From Muribaculaceae bacterium (GTDB taxonomy: Bacteria; Bacteroidota; Bacteroidia; Bacteroidales; Muribaculaceae): 39,955 nt of DNA. A program made the position numbers and the translations under genes. Every line of letters begins with the position of its first letter. Positions within the stretch are counted from its first letter, which is position 1. Below are positions 1-8,742 of this stretch, piece by piece. Below the pieces are notes generated by a model. That model was not told the origin of the DNA and made no database searches. It saw only the letters and a program-made list of their open reading frames with translations. The stretch lies in contig JAFLTU010000001.1 in assembly GCA_022509125.1 (NCBI GenBank), forward strand, positions 1 to 39,955, written 5' to 3'.

Positions 1-4
1 ACAT

Positions 5-81
5 GGCGGGATAGCTCAGTTGGTTAGAGCGTCGGATTCATAACCCGGAGGTCTCGAGTTCAATTCTCGATCCCGCTACCA
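5..81 (+). tRNA. tRNA with CAT anticodon, probably elongator tRNA-Met
   Basis: A full cloverleaf can be read. The acceptor stem pairs 5-11 with 71-77, with a G-T first pair; the D stem GCTC/GAGC is at 14-17/27-30; the anticodon loop TTCATAA at 37-43 gives anticodon CAT; the CCA end is encoded at 79-81. The closing pair of the anticodon stem is an A-C mismatch, which is unusual. The initiator type is unlikely because it should have an unpaired first position and three G-C pairs in the anticodon stem. A tRNA-Ile that is modified to read ATA also carries CAT, and the sequence alone does not exclude it. Confidence 0.93.
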
Positions 82-82
82 A

Positions 83-121
83 AGGGAGCCCCCAATAAAG
101 GAGGTTCCCTATTTTATTTTT
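83..121 (+). terminator. Rho-independent terminator after the tRNA
   Basis: An 8-bp stem (83-90 with 103-110, one G-T pair) with a 12-nt loop is followed by a T-rich tail at 111-121. It directly follows the encoded CCA end of the tRNA. Confidence 0.75.
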
Positions 122-159
122 ATATAGCCTCTTCCAGATTTTAATATACTCTCTTCGGG

Positions 160-813
160 ATGCTGACAATGTATGAAACCATCATGGAGCTTCCCCTATT
201 CAAAGGAATAGGGGAGGAACAATTGTCGCAACTGCTTGAAAAGACGAGTCTGGAATTCCTGAGAAAAAAAACGGGGGAAATAATCTACAAAGAGGGAGAA
301 TCTGTTGGGTCTATAGATTTTGTTCTATCCGGCAGAGTTAAGATTGCCCATAGGTTGAAGAATTTCGATATAGAACTTGATGAGATACTGGGTCCCGGCG
401 ATATAATTGGAGGGCATAATCTCTTCGGTTTAGAGACCTCATACCCCGGTGATGTTACTGCCTTCTCGATGGCCAGCATCATGAGGATTGAGAAAAGAGA
501 ATATATGAGAATCCTTATGAGCGATCCCATTTACATGTTGAATTTTGTGAACTATTTATCGGCCGGTTGTCAACGGGTTCCAAGAGTTGTGACCGAAGAG
601 GGGGAACCATCAATTTCTCGAACCCTGTCTTCCTTGATAGTGAGTTTCATGGCTTTGAGAGTCAATGAGTCCCTTTTGATAGGGAGCGACCGCGAGCTGG
701 CCCGATATTGCGGAGTGGATGAGGAAGAGTTCACAAAATGGAAGAGGCGGATGATGGATGAGAAAAAAATATCTTTGGGCCCCCGGGGTCAAATAATAAT
801 AACGCGAAGATGA
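160..813 (+). CDS. CRP/FNR-family transcriptional regulator
   Basis: The 217-residue protein has the CRP/FNR layout. A cyclic-nucleotide-binding-like beta barrel spans about residues 12-120 (KEGESVGSIDFVLSGRVKI, then GPGDIIGG), followed by a dimerisation helix and a C-terminal winged helix-turn-helix at about 150-215 (SDRELARYCGVDEEEFTKWK). I see neither an FNR-type cysteine cluster nor the phosphate-binding RSA motif of true cAMP receptors, so the ligand is unknown. The stop overlaps the start of the nucleoside permease in ATGA, so the two are probably translationally coupled, and regulation of nucleoside uptake is a reasonable inference. The ATG at 169 is an equally possible start. Confidence 0.88.
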   Translation: MLTMYETIMELPLFKGIGEEQLSQLLEKTSLEFLRKKTGEIIYKEGESVGSIDFVLSGRVKIAHRLKNFDIELDEILGPGDIIGGHNLFGLETSYPGDVTAFSMASIMRIEKREYMRILMSDPIYMLNFVNYLSAGCQRVPRVVTEEGEPSISRTLSSLIVSFMALRVNESLLIGSDRELARYCGVDEEEFTKWKRRMMDEKKISLGPRGQIIITRR

Positions 814-2168
814 CTAAGATGATAAAGACACGGCTCGCCGCGATGAGCTTTCTGGAGTTTGCCGTTTGGGGTAGCTACCTTATTTCTTTGGGCAATTTCC
901 TGTCAAATGTAGGACTTGCCAAGGAAATATATTGGTTTTACACCGTCCAGGGCATCGTTTCAATCATTATGCCTGCCTTAATAGGCATAATCGCCGACAA
1001 ATGGATCCAGGCCCAAAAGATGTTGAGTCTATGTCATCTTATAGCGGCCCTGTCGATGGGGGCAGCCGGTTGGTATTGTCTCTCTCAGGGTTCAGATATA
1101 GAATTCGGACCTTTGTTTGTGCTCTACACTGTCTCGGTAGCCTTCTATATGCCCACTATAGGCCTTTCAAATTCAGTGGCTTACTCGGCGTTAAATCAAG
1201 CCGGACTTGACACAATCAAGGCCTTCCCACCCATACGTGTATTAGGCACAGTGGGTTTCATTGTGGCCGAACTTATGGTGAATTTCATCCATATCCAGGG
1301 TGTAAGTATGCAATTCACATGCTATCAACTCTTTCTTTCCGGAGCTTTCAGTCTTGTGATGGTTGTCTATGCTCTGACGATGCCGGAATGTCCTGTCAAT
1401 AAGACTAAAACTACCGGAGGCCTGGCCGAGGCTTTAGGCATCAAGGCTTTCTCGTTATTTAAAGACAGCCGAATGGCCATATTCTTTATATTCAGTTTTC
1501 TCTTGGGAGTTTCCTTGCAAATCACCAACAGCTATGGCACTCCCTTTATTTCCTCCTTCCGGGAGATTGCGGAATATGCCAATTCATGGGCCGCAAAGAA
1601 TGCCACTGCCCTGATTTCCTTGAGCCAGATGAGCGAGACTCTTTGCATACTTCTAATACCATTCTGCCTGAAGAGATTTGGAATAAAGAATGTAATGTTG
1701 ATATCGATGTTTGCCTGGGTGTTTAGGTTTGGCTTCTTTGGTCTCGGCAACCCTGACGGAGGAGTCGCTCTCTTTGTGGCCTCTATGATAGTCTATGGCA
1801 TAGCTTTCGATTTCTTCAATGTTTCCGGCTCGCTTTATGTTGACAACCAGACCGACCCTTCCATGCGAAGCAGCGCTCAGGGCCTCTTCATGTTGATGAC
1901 CAATGGTCTCGGGGCAACAGCAGGCACACTCTGTGCCGGGGCAGTGGTCAACCACTTTGTCTATAGCCATGAAAATCCTGTAGACCAAGTGGAAGGTTGG
2001 AAGATATCATGGTATTGTTTCGCCGGTTTTGCCCTTGTTGTTGCTATAGCCTTCTGGGTGATATTCAAAGACAAAACCAAGGAAGAGGTAGAAAAAAGCG
2101 ACGATGGAGTGCTGCTTGGAGACTCCGATCCGGGTGGTCTGGTCATGGAGGAAGATAAATTAGGATGA
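810..2168 (+). CDS. Nucleoside permease of the NupG/XapB type (MFS)
   Basis: The 452-residue polytopic membrane protein has about 12 hydrophobic segments and resembles the nucleoside:H+ symporter branch of the major facilitator superfamily. Visible features are the N-terminal SFLEFAVWGSYLISLGNFL and the loop GIIADKWIQAQK after the second helix. The likely role is uptake of nucleosides across the inner membrane. The C-terminal tail after the last helix (about residue 425 on) is acidic and probably cytoplasmic. It overlaps the regulator upstream by 4 nt (ATGA) and rsmE downstream by 4 nt (ATGA), so the three genes form one operon. Substrate assignment rests on family resemblance, not on visible binding residues. 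Confidence 0.85.
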   Translation: MTKMIKTRLAAMSFLEFAVWGSYLISLGNFLSNVGLAKEIYWFYTVQGIVSIIMPALIGIIADKWIQAQKMLSLCHLIAALSMGAAGWYCLSQGSDIEFGPLFVLYTVSVAFYMPTIGLSNSVAYSALNQAGLDTIKAFPPIRVLGTVGFIVAELMVNFIHIQGVSMQFTCYQLFLSGAFSLVMVVYALTMPECPVNKTKTTGGLAEALGIKAFSLFKDSRMAIFFIFSFLLGVSLQITNSYGTPFISSFREIAEYANSWAAKNATALISLSQMSETLCILLIPFCLKRFGIKNVMLISMFAWVFRFGFFGLGNPDGGVALFVASMIVYGIAFDFFNVSGSLYVDNQTDPSMRSSAQGLFMLMTNGLGATAGTLCAGAVVNHFVYSHENPVDQVEGWKISWYCFAGFALVVAIAFWVIFKDKTKEEVEKSDDGVLLGDSDPGGLVMEEDKLG

Positions 2169-2869
2169 TACAGTTTTATGCTCCCGACATAGAAAGACTG
2201 CCCTTTTTGCCGGAAGAAGAATCGGGCCATTGTTGCAGAGTCCTACGAATGAAGGCCGGCGAAGAGATAAGAGTGACAGATGGTCTTGGAAACATATTTT
2301 TGTGTGAAATCGTAGATGCCCATCCCAAACACACAGCTCTTAAAATAAAGGAGAAGAAATCCGAATCTGGGAAGGAATATAGTCTCACCATTGCCGTTGC
2401 CCCTACAAAAAATGCCGATAGAATAGAATGGATGGTGGAGAAGGTGATGGAAATCGGGGTAGACAGGTTAGTTCTCCTTAAATGTCAAAGAAGTGAACGT
2501 AAAAACCTGCGGGTTGACCGATTGCGCCGCATCCTCATTTCTGCCATGAATCAAAGTCTTTCATCTCGTCTTCCTCTAATTGAGGAAATGGTTTCATTCA
2601 GAGATTTTGTGGAGAATTCTGATCCCAGGTCTCAAAAATTTTTTGGTTACTGCTCAAGCGACTATCCGAAGAGGGAATTTGTAAAGGAATGTAGAGCCGG
2701 CGAGGATACCATCGTGATGATTGGTCCTGAAGGAGATTTCACCCGGGAAGAAGTGGCATTGGCAATGGAGAAGGGGTTCTTGCCTGTTACCTTCGGTGAA
2801 AAAAGACTCCGAACCGAGACGGCCGGAGTCTTTGCAGCTTGCGCTGTGGAAATCATCAATCAACTTTAG
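2165..2869 (+). CDS. rsmE: 16S rRNA (uracil-1498-N3)-methyltransferase RsmE
   Basis: The 234-residue protein has the usual length and plan of RsmE: an N-terminal PUA-like RNA-binding domain (HCCRVLRMKAGEEI, about 20-75) and a C-terminal SPOUT methyltransferase domain with the SAM-binding knot. Diagnostic motifs are KNADRIEWMVEKVMEIGVD, IGPEGDFTREEV (about 182-193) and LRTETAG near the end. The enzyme methylates N3 of U1498 in 16S rRNA. It is the last gene of a three-gene overlapping operon. Pairing with a nucleoside permease is not an obvious functional link and may only reflect operon packing. Confidence 0.95.
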   Translation: MIQFYAPDIERLPFLPEEESGHCCRVLRMKAGEEIRVTDGLGNIFLCEIVDAHPKHTALKIKEKKSESGKEYSLTIAVAPTKNADRIEWMVEKVMEIGVDRLVLLKCQRSERKNLRVDRLRRILISAMNQSLSSRLPLIEEMVSFRDFVENSDPRSQKFFGYCSSDYPKREFVKECRAGEDTIVMIGPEGDFTREEVALAMEKGFLPVTFGEKRLRTETAGVFAACAVEIINQL

Positions 2870-2915
2870 ATTGTTTTTCCCAAATTTTTATCTAAGATTG
2901 GGAAGGAGTCTTGAG

Positions 2916-3455
2916 TTAAAGGTTAAAATAATAAGTTCCTGAAGGGAGCACGGCATAGAAATTATAATTGAAGCCGTTGAAATAATAGGAAGTATTGTAA
3001 GCCGGGGTGTCGACTCCGATATTCCATGTCTGAGAGTAAGGGTTCCAAGAATTCAATACTGTGACTTGATATTGAGCCCCATTGTAAACATAGGATACCA
3101 CGAGAGGAATCTGGACTAACACGCTTTCCGAGTCATAACCTGTGGCCATGACATTGAGGGTTCCTTCATTAAGACCTGCAGCTGGAGGAGCAGCAAGGAA
3201 TCCCGGTGCACCCCATCCGGGAGGCACATTTTGAGGGCTCGGTGGAGGAGGTGGTGGTGGCTGAAGCCCCACGGGAGCAGCGGGAGGTAGGGGAGCAACC
3301 GGTTCACCGGGTGATAATATGCCCGGAGGTGGTCCCGGAGGATTCCCCGGAGGCGGGGGTAAAGGCTGGGCGAAAGCAGAAAAGCCAATAATTGATGCCA
3401 AAGCAAAGGCAGAAAATAATGCCCTAAGCCGAGAGGGTGGAAAACATATTTTCAT
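2916..3455 (-). CDS. Secreted proline-rich protein of unknown function
   Basis: The 179-residue protein starts with a cleavable signal peptide (hydrophobic LFSAFALASIIGFSAFA, cleavage likely after AFA). A Pro/Gly-rich stretch at about residues 30-95 follows, with runs of up to seven prolines, then a C-terminal domain of about 80 residues rich in Tyr, Asn and Thr that looks like beta strands (YVYNGAQYQVTVLNSW, YYFNGFNYNFYAVLPSGTYYF). I do not recognise the family. The proline stretch may be a rigid spacer crossing the periplasm or tethering the C-terminal domain. It is convergent with rsmE and divergent from ftsK. The opposite strand of the proline tract also stays open in two short frames, but only this frame has a signal peptide. 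Confidence 0.72.
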   Translation of the reverse strand: MKICFPPSRLRALFSAFALASIIGFSAFAQPLPPPPGNPPGPPPGILSPGEPVAPLPPAAPVGLQPPPPPPPSPQNVPPGWGAPGFLAAPPAAGLNEGTLNVMATGYDSESVLVQIPLVVSYVYNGAQYQVTVLNSWNPYSQTWNIGVDTPAYNTSYYFNGFNYNFYAVLPSGTYYFNL

Positions 3456-3681
3456 GATAGGATTTTTCTTTTATAACATTCAGTCATTAATTTTGGTTTG
3501 AGAAGGTAAAAAGGAAAAAAATTAATTAAATTTGCAAAAGAGATAAATGGGGACTCTTTTTTCTAAGTCTATGCTTAGGGAAGATTCTTGCTCCCCGGCT
3601 TAAAAGTTAAAATAAATTTATAACCAACTTTTTTTTGACAAACTTATCAGGTTCTAAAAGTTTCAAAAGGGTTTAAGGTAA

Positions 3682-6450
3682 ATGAGCAGATTCGAATCCT
3701 ATAATCCGGCAATTCCGGATGATATTGAGGGACTGGGAGGCGAGGTGGCTTTGCCCGTCTACGATCAATTGGCTGAAGAGCGAGAAGCCCGACCGGCGGC
3801 AAAACCGGTTGCAAAGCAGAAAAAAACCAAGCCTGCAAAGTCAAAGGCGAAGAGCGAGGCCTCGGAAAATATTTTCACAAAAGCTGTAGCTTTTTTTCAG
3901 AGTCAGACCCTTCGATGGATAGTTGGACTCTTTTTGGCATTTTTTGCAATATATTTGGGTATTGCCTTTGTCTCTTATTTCTCTTCATGCATCAAAGACC
4001 AATCTGAAATCAACAACACGGCCATCGGGATGTCGGGGGTTGTGGCCAATGCTGCCGGAGAGGGTGGCGCAAGGTTGTCGGAATTTCTTATCAACGAATT
4101 TTTCGGATTGGGTTCTTTTGTGATTATCCTTTGGCTGGGTGCTATCGGAGTGAGGTTGCTTGCGGGTAAACCCCGTTTTAAACCGGTGAATTTCACTATT
4201 AAATGCCTTGTGGCCTTAATCACGGTGTCTCTCATTGTGGGACTGCTGACTATCGGGATGCAGACTTCTGTTAACTGGGGTGGCTATCATGGTCGTTACG
4301 TAAATGAATTTATCATCCATTTCCTTGGATGGTCAGGTGCTCTATTGCTTGCCATTTTTATGGCTGGATGTTTTGTCATGATATGTATGCGCGATGTGGT
4401 CAAATGGATCATTAAAAAGCGCAAAGCTTATATTGAACGAAGGCAGCTGCGTCGCAAGCTTGCCGAAGAAGAGCGCGAGCGTCAAAGGGAGTATGAGGAG
4501 ATGAGGCGTGCGGAAGACCTTGAAGCCGAGGCATCAGCCTATTCCCAAACATCCTCAGATGATTATGACATCGACGATATCCCTGACCAAGAACCGGCAT
4601 TAGAAATGAGGTTTGATGCTGATACTACGGGGCTATATTCTGAACTACCGGATGCTGTTACTGATGCAGAGACTGATTCCATAGACAAGATATATGAATC
4701 GGATTCCTCCGGCAAGATTTATGAATATGTCATTCCCGAACCCCATGAGGAAGCCCCCTCTCAATCTTCGGAATCTCTAGCAGGAGAGAATTCTGAAGTC
4801 AATACTGATACTTTTGCTTTGACCCAGGGAAGGGAAGAGGGTCACAATCCGGAAGAAGTAGAAGTTGAGAAAGATGAGGAGAAAGATGAAATGGTTGTTA
4901 ATATCAATACAATTTCCCAGGTGGATGGTAAATCTCGAGGAGTTGGGATTGATAGCCCTGAGCATTTTCCCTATAAGTTTCCTCCCTTTGAATTGCTTCT
5001 CCCCGGGGCAGCCCAGATCAATGTGGATGCGGAAGAACAGATAGCCAATAAAGAAAGGATTAAGAAGACACTTCTGGACTTCGATATTCCCATAATAAGC
5101 ATCGAAGCTACTGTAGGACCGACTGTGACGCTTTATGAGATTGTGCCCGACAAAGGCATCAGGGTTTCCAAAATCCGTTCTTTGGTTGATGATATCGCTT
5201 TGAGTCTCGCAGCGGAGGGTATCCGCATAATAGCTCCTATACCAGGAAAGGGAACAGTGGGTATTGAGGTGGCAAACAAGGAGAAGCAGACGGTGTCTAT
5301 GCGCACTGTGTTGCGGTCTCCGGCCTTCCAAAACACAAAATATAAACTTCCGATTGCTCTGGGGTCAACTATTTCCAATGAAGTTTTTATGGCCGACCTC
5401 GCAAAGATGCCTCATCTTTTGGTAGCCGGAGCCACAGGTCAAGGTAAGTCAGTAGGATTGAACGCAATCATCACTTCCCTGCTTTATAGCAAACGTCCTG
5501 ATGAATTAAAATTTGTGATGATTGATCCCAAAATGGTTGAATTCTCTCTCTATGCAAAAATTGAGGGACATTATCTTGCAAAAATTCCTAATGCTGATGA
5601 TGCTGTAATAACCGACATGGATAAAGTAGTGGCCACATTAAGTTCCCTATGCGTCGAGATGGACAACCGCTATCAGTTGATGAAGGAGGCGGCTACAAAG
5701 AATATAATAGAATACAACGAAAAATATAAAGCTAAGAAACTCAATCCGGCCGACGGGCATAAGTTTATGCCTTATATCGTGGTTATAGTCGATGAGTTCA
5801 GCGATCTTATCATGACCGCCGGCAAGGAGGTTGAAATTCCGATTGCTCGTTTAGCTCAAAAAGCTCGTGCAGTGGGTATGCATGTAATCATCGCGACCCA
5901 ACGGCCTTCTACCAATGTCATCACCGGCATCATCAAGGCTAATTTCCCTGCTCGTATCGCCTTCAAGGTTTCCTCCGGCATCGACAGCAAGACAATCCTT
6001 GACACTACAGGAGCACAACAACTGATCGGACGAGGCGATATGCTTGTGAGCAATAGCGCACCAATGGAAAGAGTGCAATGCGCCTTTGTTGATACCCCTG
6101 AAGTGGAGAAAATTGCTGATCATATAGCGGCTCAACCTTACCAACAGGGAGCATATATCCTTCCTGAACCTTTGACAGGTAAAGGAGATGGAGATAGCGA
6201 CTCAGGTTCCGGGGGAAGTCCACAAGACAGGGATCCCCTTTTCGAAGAGGTGGCTAGGCTTGTGGTTCACTCCAACAACTTTTCAACCTCATCCCTTCAA
6301 AGAAGATATTCAATCGGCTATAACCGGGCCGGTAAGATTATGGATCAACTCGAAGCGGCAGGAATCGTGGGCCCTGCTCAAGGAGGCAAACCACGCGCCG
6401 TCTTAATGGATCCAATCGCTCTCGATTCCTTGCTAGAAACTCTTACATGA
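3682..6450 (+). CDS. ftsK: DNA translocase FtsK/SpoIIIE family
   Basis: The 922-residue protein has the full FtsK plan: four membrane helices at about 78-98, 140-160, 170-192 and 210-236; a charged linker of about 200 residues rich in Glu/Asp/Ser; the alpha/beta motor with Walker A GATGQGKS (K589, S590) and Walker B VIVDE (D704-E705); the motif ATQRPSTNVITG; and a C-terminal winged-helix gamma domain (RRYSIGYNRAGKIMDQLE). It pumps DNA at the septum during chromosome segregation and dimer resolution. The upstream gap has a possible -7 box TAAATTTG at 3527 but no well-placed -33 box. The lolA-like gene follows after 81 nt. Confidence 0.97.
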   Translation: MSRFESYNPAIPDDIEGLGGEVALPVYDQLAEEREARPAAKPVAKQKKTKPAKSKAKSEASENIFTKAVAFFQSQTLRWIVGLFLAFFAIYLGIAFVSYFSSCIKDQSEINNTAIGMSGVVANAAGEGGARLSEFLINEFFGLGSFVIILWLGAIGVRLLAGKPRFKPVNFTIKCLVALITVSLIVGLLTIGMQTSVNWGGYHGRYVNEFIIHFLGWSGALLLAIFMAGCFVMICMRDVVKWIIKKRKAYIERRQLRRKLAEEERERQREYEEMRRAEDLEAEASAYSQTSSDDYDIDDIPDQEPALEMRFDADTTGLYSELPDAVTDAETDSIDKIYESDSSGKIYEYVIPEPHEEAPSQSSESLAGENSEVNTDTFALTQGREEGHNPEEVEVEKDEEKDEMVVNINTISQVDGKSRGVGIDSPEHFPYKFPPFELLLPGAAQINVDAEEQIANKERIKKTLLDFDIPIISIEATVGPTVTLYEIVPDKGIRVSKIRSLVDDIALSLAAEGIRIIAPIPGKGTVGIEVANKEKQTVSMRTVLRSPAFQNTKYKLPIALGSTISNEVFMADLAKMPHLLVAGATGQGKSVGLNAIITSLLYSKRPDELKFVMIDPKMVEFSLYAKIEGHYLAKIPNADDAVITDMDKVVATLSSLCVEMDNRYQLMKEAATKNIIEYNEKYKAKKLNPADGHKFMPYIVVIVDEFSDLIMTAGKEVEIPIARLAQKARAVGMHVIIATQRPSTNVITGIIKANFPARIAFKVSSGIDSKTILDTTGAQQLIGRGDMLVSNSAPMERVQCAFVDTPEVEKIADHIAAQPYQQGAYILPEPLTGKGDGDSDSGSGGSPQDRDPLFEEVARLVVHSNNFSTSSLQRRYSIGYNRAGKIMDQLEAAGIVGPAQGGKPRAVLMDPIALDSLLETLT

Positions 6451-6531
6451 TGAAACTTTTTAGTTTGATTCGAGTCTAATTGAATAAGTCTAATCGATGA
6501 GGAGACTAATTGAAGAGATAAGTTTACAGAA

Positions 6532-7194
6532 ATGAATATTTTGCCTAAAGCCATACATCAACCTTGTGGAAAGACTATATCTATCGTAGCCTTTTGGGTG
6601 GTAGTTCTTTTATGGACACCAACCATCTCGTCTCAGACTGCCTTTACAGCACCCCAAGTGCTCTCAAAAGCCATAGCTGCTATAAGTGGGTCGAAAGGTT
6701 GCGAGGCAAATTTCAACGTCTTTAATTCGGGATATTCCGGAAGTGGCAGGATTGTGGCATCTGGTAAAAAATTCCATGTCTCTCTCCCGGATGCAAGTGT
6801 ATGGTATAATGGCAGTGACCTTTATACCTATAACAGCCATTCCGGTGAGACCACTGTAGTAGTTCCCACGTCAGAGGAGCTATCCCAGGCCAATCCCTTG
6901 GCTTACGTGACCGGTGCTCAGGAGAGCTACAATGTCAGCTTTTCAACAGTGAAAAAAGAGGGTAGGTATGTTCTTGAACTCATCCCCAAAAAGAAAGGAG
7001 GGGAGGTGAAAAGAATAACCTTGACACTTAAAAAAAGTGATTTCACTCCTGAAAAAATAGTTGTGGAACCAACCTCCGGCAATCCTATCAGTGCAGATAT
7101 CTCAAGTTTCAAGACAGGAATTTCTCCTCAGCCAAATGAGTTTGAATATCCGAAATCAAAATTTCCTAAGGCAGAAATTATAGATTTACGATAA
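6532..7194 (+). CDS. LolA-like outer-membrane lipoprotein carrier
   Basis: The 220-residue protein has an N-terminal hydrophobic signal segment (about 15-35, IVAFWVVVLLWTPTISS) and a LolA-like half-barrel pattern: an N-terminal helix (APQVLSKAIAAISG), strands such as SGRIVASGKKFHVSLPDASV and WYNGSDLYTYNSHSGETTVV, and a C-terminal strand region (LTLKKSDFTPEKIVVE). LolA carries lipoproteins through the periplasm. Sequence divergence is high, as is usual in Bacteroidetes, so the exact role could be that of another LolA-fold protein. It sits between ftsK and trxB and reads in the same direction. Confidence 0.78.
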   Translation: MNILPKAIHQPCGKTISIVAFWVVVLLWTPTISSQTAFTAPQVLSKAIAAISGSKGCEANFNVFNSGYSGSGRIVASGKKFHVSLPDASVWYNGSDLYTYNSHSGETTVVVPTSEELSQANPLAYVTGAQESYNVSFSTVKKEGRYVLELIPKKKGGEVKRITLTLKKSDFTPEKIVVEPTSGNPISADISSFKTGISPQPNEFEYPKSKFPKAEIIDLR

Positions 7195-7244
7195 TTTTTG
7201 GTGTTTTGATTGTTATAATAATATAATTACCGTTAGTTAAAGCG

Positions 7245-7275
7245 TTTGCATACTTTTCGGAAAATTTTAAATCTG
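7245..7275 (+). promoter_or_regulatory. Candidate Bacteroidetes-type promoter of trxB
   Basis: TTTG at 7245-7248 is followed after 19 nt by TAAATCTG at 7268-7275, one mismatch from TAnnTTTG. The start codon of trxB lies 20 nt further on. Confidence 0.5.
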
Positions 7276-7294
7276 GCATTCAAAACAAATATAT

Positions 7295-8236
7295 ATGGAA
7301 ACGACGAAGACAAAAGTATTGGTGATAGGTTCAGGCCCAGCGGGCTACACGGCAGCCTTATATGCTTCGAGGGCAAATTTGAATCCCGTGGTCTTTGAGG
7401 GCCATCAGCCTGGAGGACAGCTGACTCAGACCACGGAAATAGAGAATTTTCCAGGCTATCCCGAGGGAGTCGCAGGGCCGGAGATGATGAAGCAATTCAG
7501 GGAGCAGGCCGTCAGATTTGGAGCTGAAATAAAGCCTCGCACAATTGAGAGGGTTGATTTTTCCCAAAAACCATTCATATGCGTGGATGACAAGGGTGAC
7601 ATCGTGGAGGCCGAAACCGTCATAATCTCCACTGGAGCCAGCGCCCGTTATCTCGGTTTGCCGGATGAAGAGAAATATCGTGGAATGGGGGTCAGCGCTT
7701 GTGCCACTTGCGACGGCTTTTTCTATAAGGGAAGAAACGTAGCCGTTGTTGGTGGTGGCGACACCGCCTGCGAAGAGGCTCTTTATCTTTCCGGTATTGC
7801 CCATAAGGTGTATTTGATTGTCCGCCGCGACGTGCTTCGCGCTTCCAGCGTAATGCAAAAACGTGTCAGGGAAAATCCAAAAATCGAAATCCTGTTCAAT
7901 TGTAATACCGAGGGCCTCTTTGGGTCAGACCTTCTGGAAGGAGCCCGCATCGTCAGGTTTAAAGGTACTGATAAGGAGGAACGTTTCGATATCGATGTGG
8001 AGGGTTTTTTCCTTGCCATCGGCCATACTCCAAACACTTCTATCTTTAAAGATTATATTGATTTGGATTCTGAAGGCTATATCAAGGTGGATGGCAACAC
8101 TTCAATGACCAACGTGGCCGGAGTGTTTGCCGCAGGCGATTGTGCCGATCCACGTTATCGCCAAGCGGTTGTGGCTGCAGGTTCTGGATGTAAGGCAGCG
8201 ATGGATGCCGAGAAATTTCTGATGCTTGAGGAATAG
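7295..8236 (+). CDS. trxB: Thioredoxin-disulfide reductase
   Basis: The 313-residue flavoprotein has the FAD dinucleotide fold at the N terminus (VIGSGPAGYTAALYASRA), the redox pair CATC (C136, C139) followed by DG, the NADPH fold VVGGGDTACEEALYLS, and the C-terminal FAD motif VAGVFAAGDCADPRYRQAV. It transfers electrons from NADPH to thioredoxin. Length and motif order are standard for the low-molecular-weight TrxB family. It precedes the dCMP deaminase gene by 37 nt on the same strand. Confidence 0.97.
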   Translation: METTKTKVLVIGSGPAGYTAALYASRANLNPVVFEGHQPGGQLTQTTEIENFPGYPEGVAGPEMMKQFREQAVRFGAEIKPRTIERVDFSQKPFICVDDKGDIVEAETVIISTGASARYLGLPDEEKYRGMGVSACATCDGFFYKGRNVAVVGGGDTACEEALYLSGIAHKVYLIVRRDVLRASSVMQKRVRENPKIEILFNCNTEGLFGSDLLEGARIVRFKGTDKEERFDIDVEGFFLAIGHTPNTSIFKDYIDLDSEGYIKVDGNTSMTNVAGVFAAGDCADPRYRQAVVAAGSGCKAAMDAEKFLMLEE

Positions 8237-8273
8237 AACTAATTAATCCTTAGACTTCCCAAAGAAATAAATA

Positions 8274-8717
8274 ATGCCTTCTGAAGAACAATCTCAAAAA
8301 TCCCATCAGCTCGACATAAGATATTTGAAGATGGCGAGGATATGGAGCGAGAACTCATATTGTGTGCGCCGTCAGGTAGGAGCCATCCTGGTGAAAGGCC
8401 AGATGATTATTTCCGATGGTTTCAACGGCACTCCCTCCGGATTCCCTAATGTGTGTGAAGATGAGGAGGGACGGACCTTACCTTATGTGCTCCATGCCGA
8501 GGCCAATGCTATAACTAAAGTGGCTAAAAGCAACAATTCAAGCGACGGAAGCACTTTGTATGTGACCGACAGCCCTTGTATCGAATGTGCAAAGCTGATT
8601 ATCCAGGCCGGCATCAAGCGAGTGGTCTATTCGAAACTTTATCGGATCACTGACGGCATCGAACTTATGAAGAGTGCCGGGATTGAGACTGAATACCTGC
8701 CCCTCTCCGAAGAATAA
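8274..8717 (+). CDS. dCMP deaminase (ComEB-type cytidine/deoxycytidylate deaminase)
   Basis: The 147-residue protein is a zinc-dependent deaminase. The first zinc ligand and catalytic glutamate are in HAEANA (H74, E76), and the other ligands are in PCIEC (C102, C105). The N-terminal motif MARIWSENSYCVRRQVGAIL and FNGTPSGFPN are typical of dCMP deaminases, which make dUMP for thymidylate synthesis. It is followed by the S41 protease start only 25 nt downstream, so they are probably cotranscribed. Confidence 0.93.
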   Translation: MPSEEQSQKSHQLDIRYLKMARIWSENSYCVRRQVGAILVKGQMIISDGFNGTPSGFPNVCEDEEGRTLPYVLHAEANAITKVAKSNNSSDGSTLYVTDSPCIECAKLIIQAGIKRVVYSKLYRITDGIELMKSAGIETEYLPLSEE

Positions 8718-8742
8718 TAAAAGGCTGAAGAAAACAAGTCGG

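Noticed and set aside
4777-5331. A 184-residue minus-strand open frame inside ftsK
   Set aside because: Overlaps the linker and motor of FtsK; composition looks like antisense reading of acidic codons.
8674-8742. Longer N terminus for the S41 protease
   Set aside because: It would overlap the dCMP deaminase gene by 44 nt and place charged residues before the signal; ATG 8743 is better.
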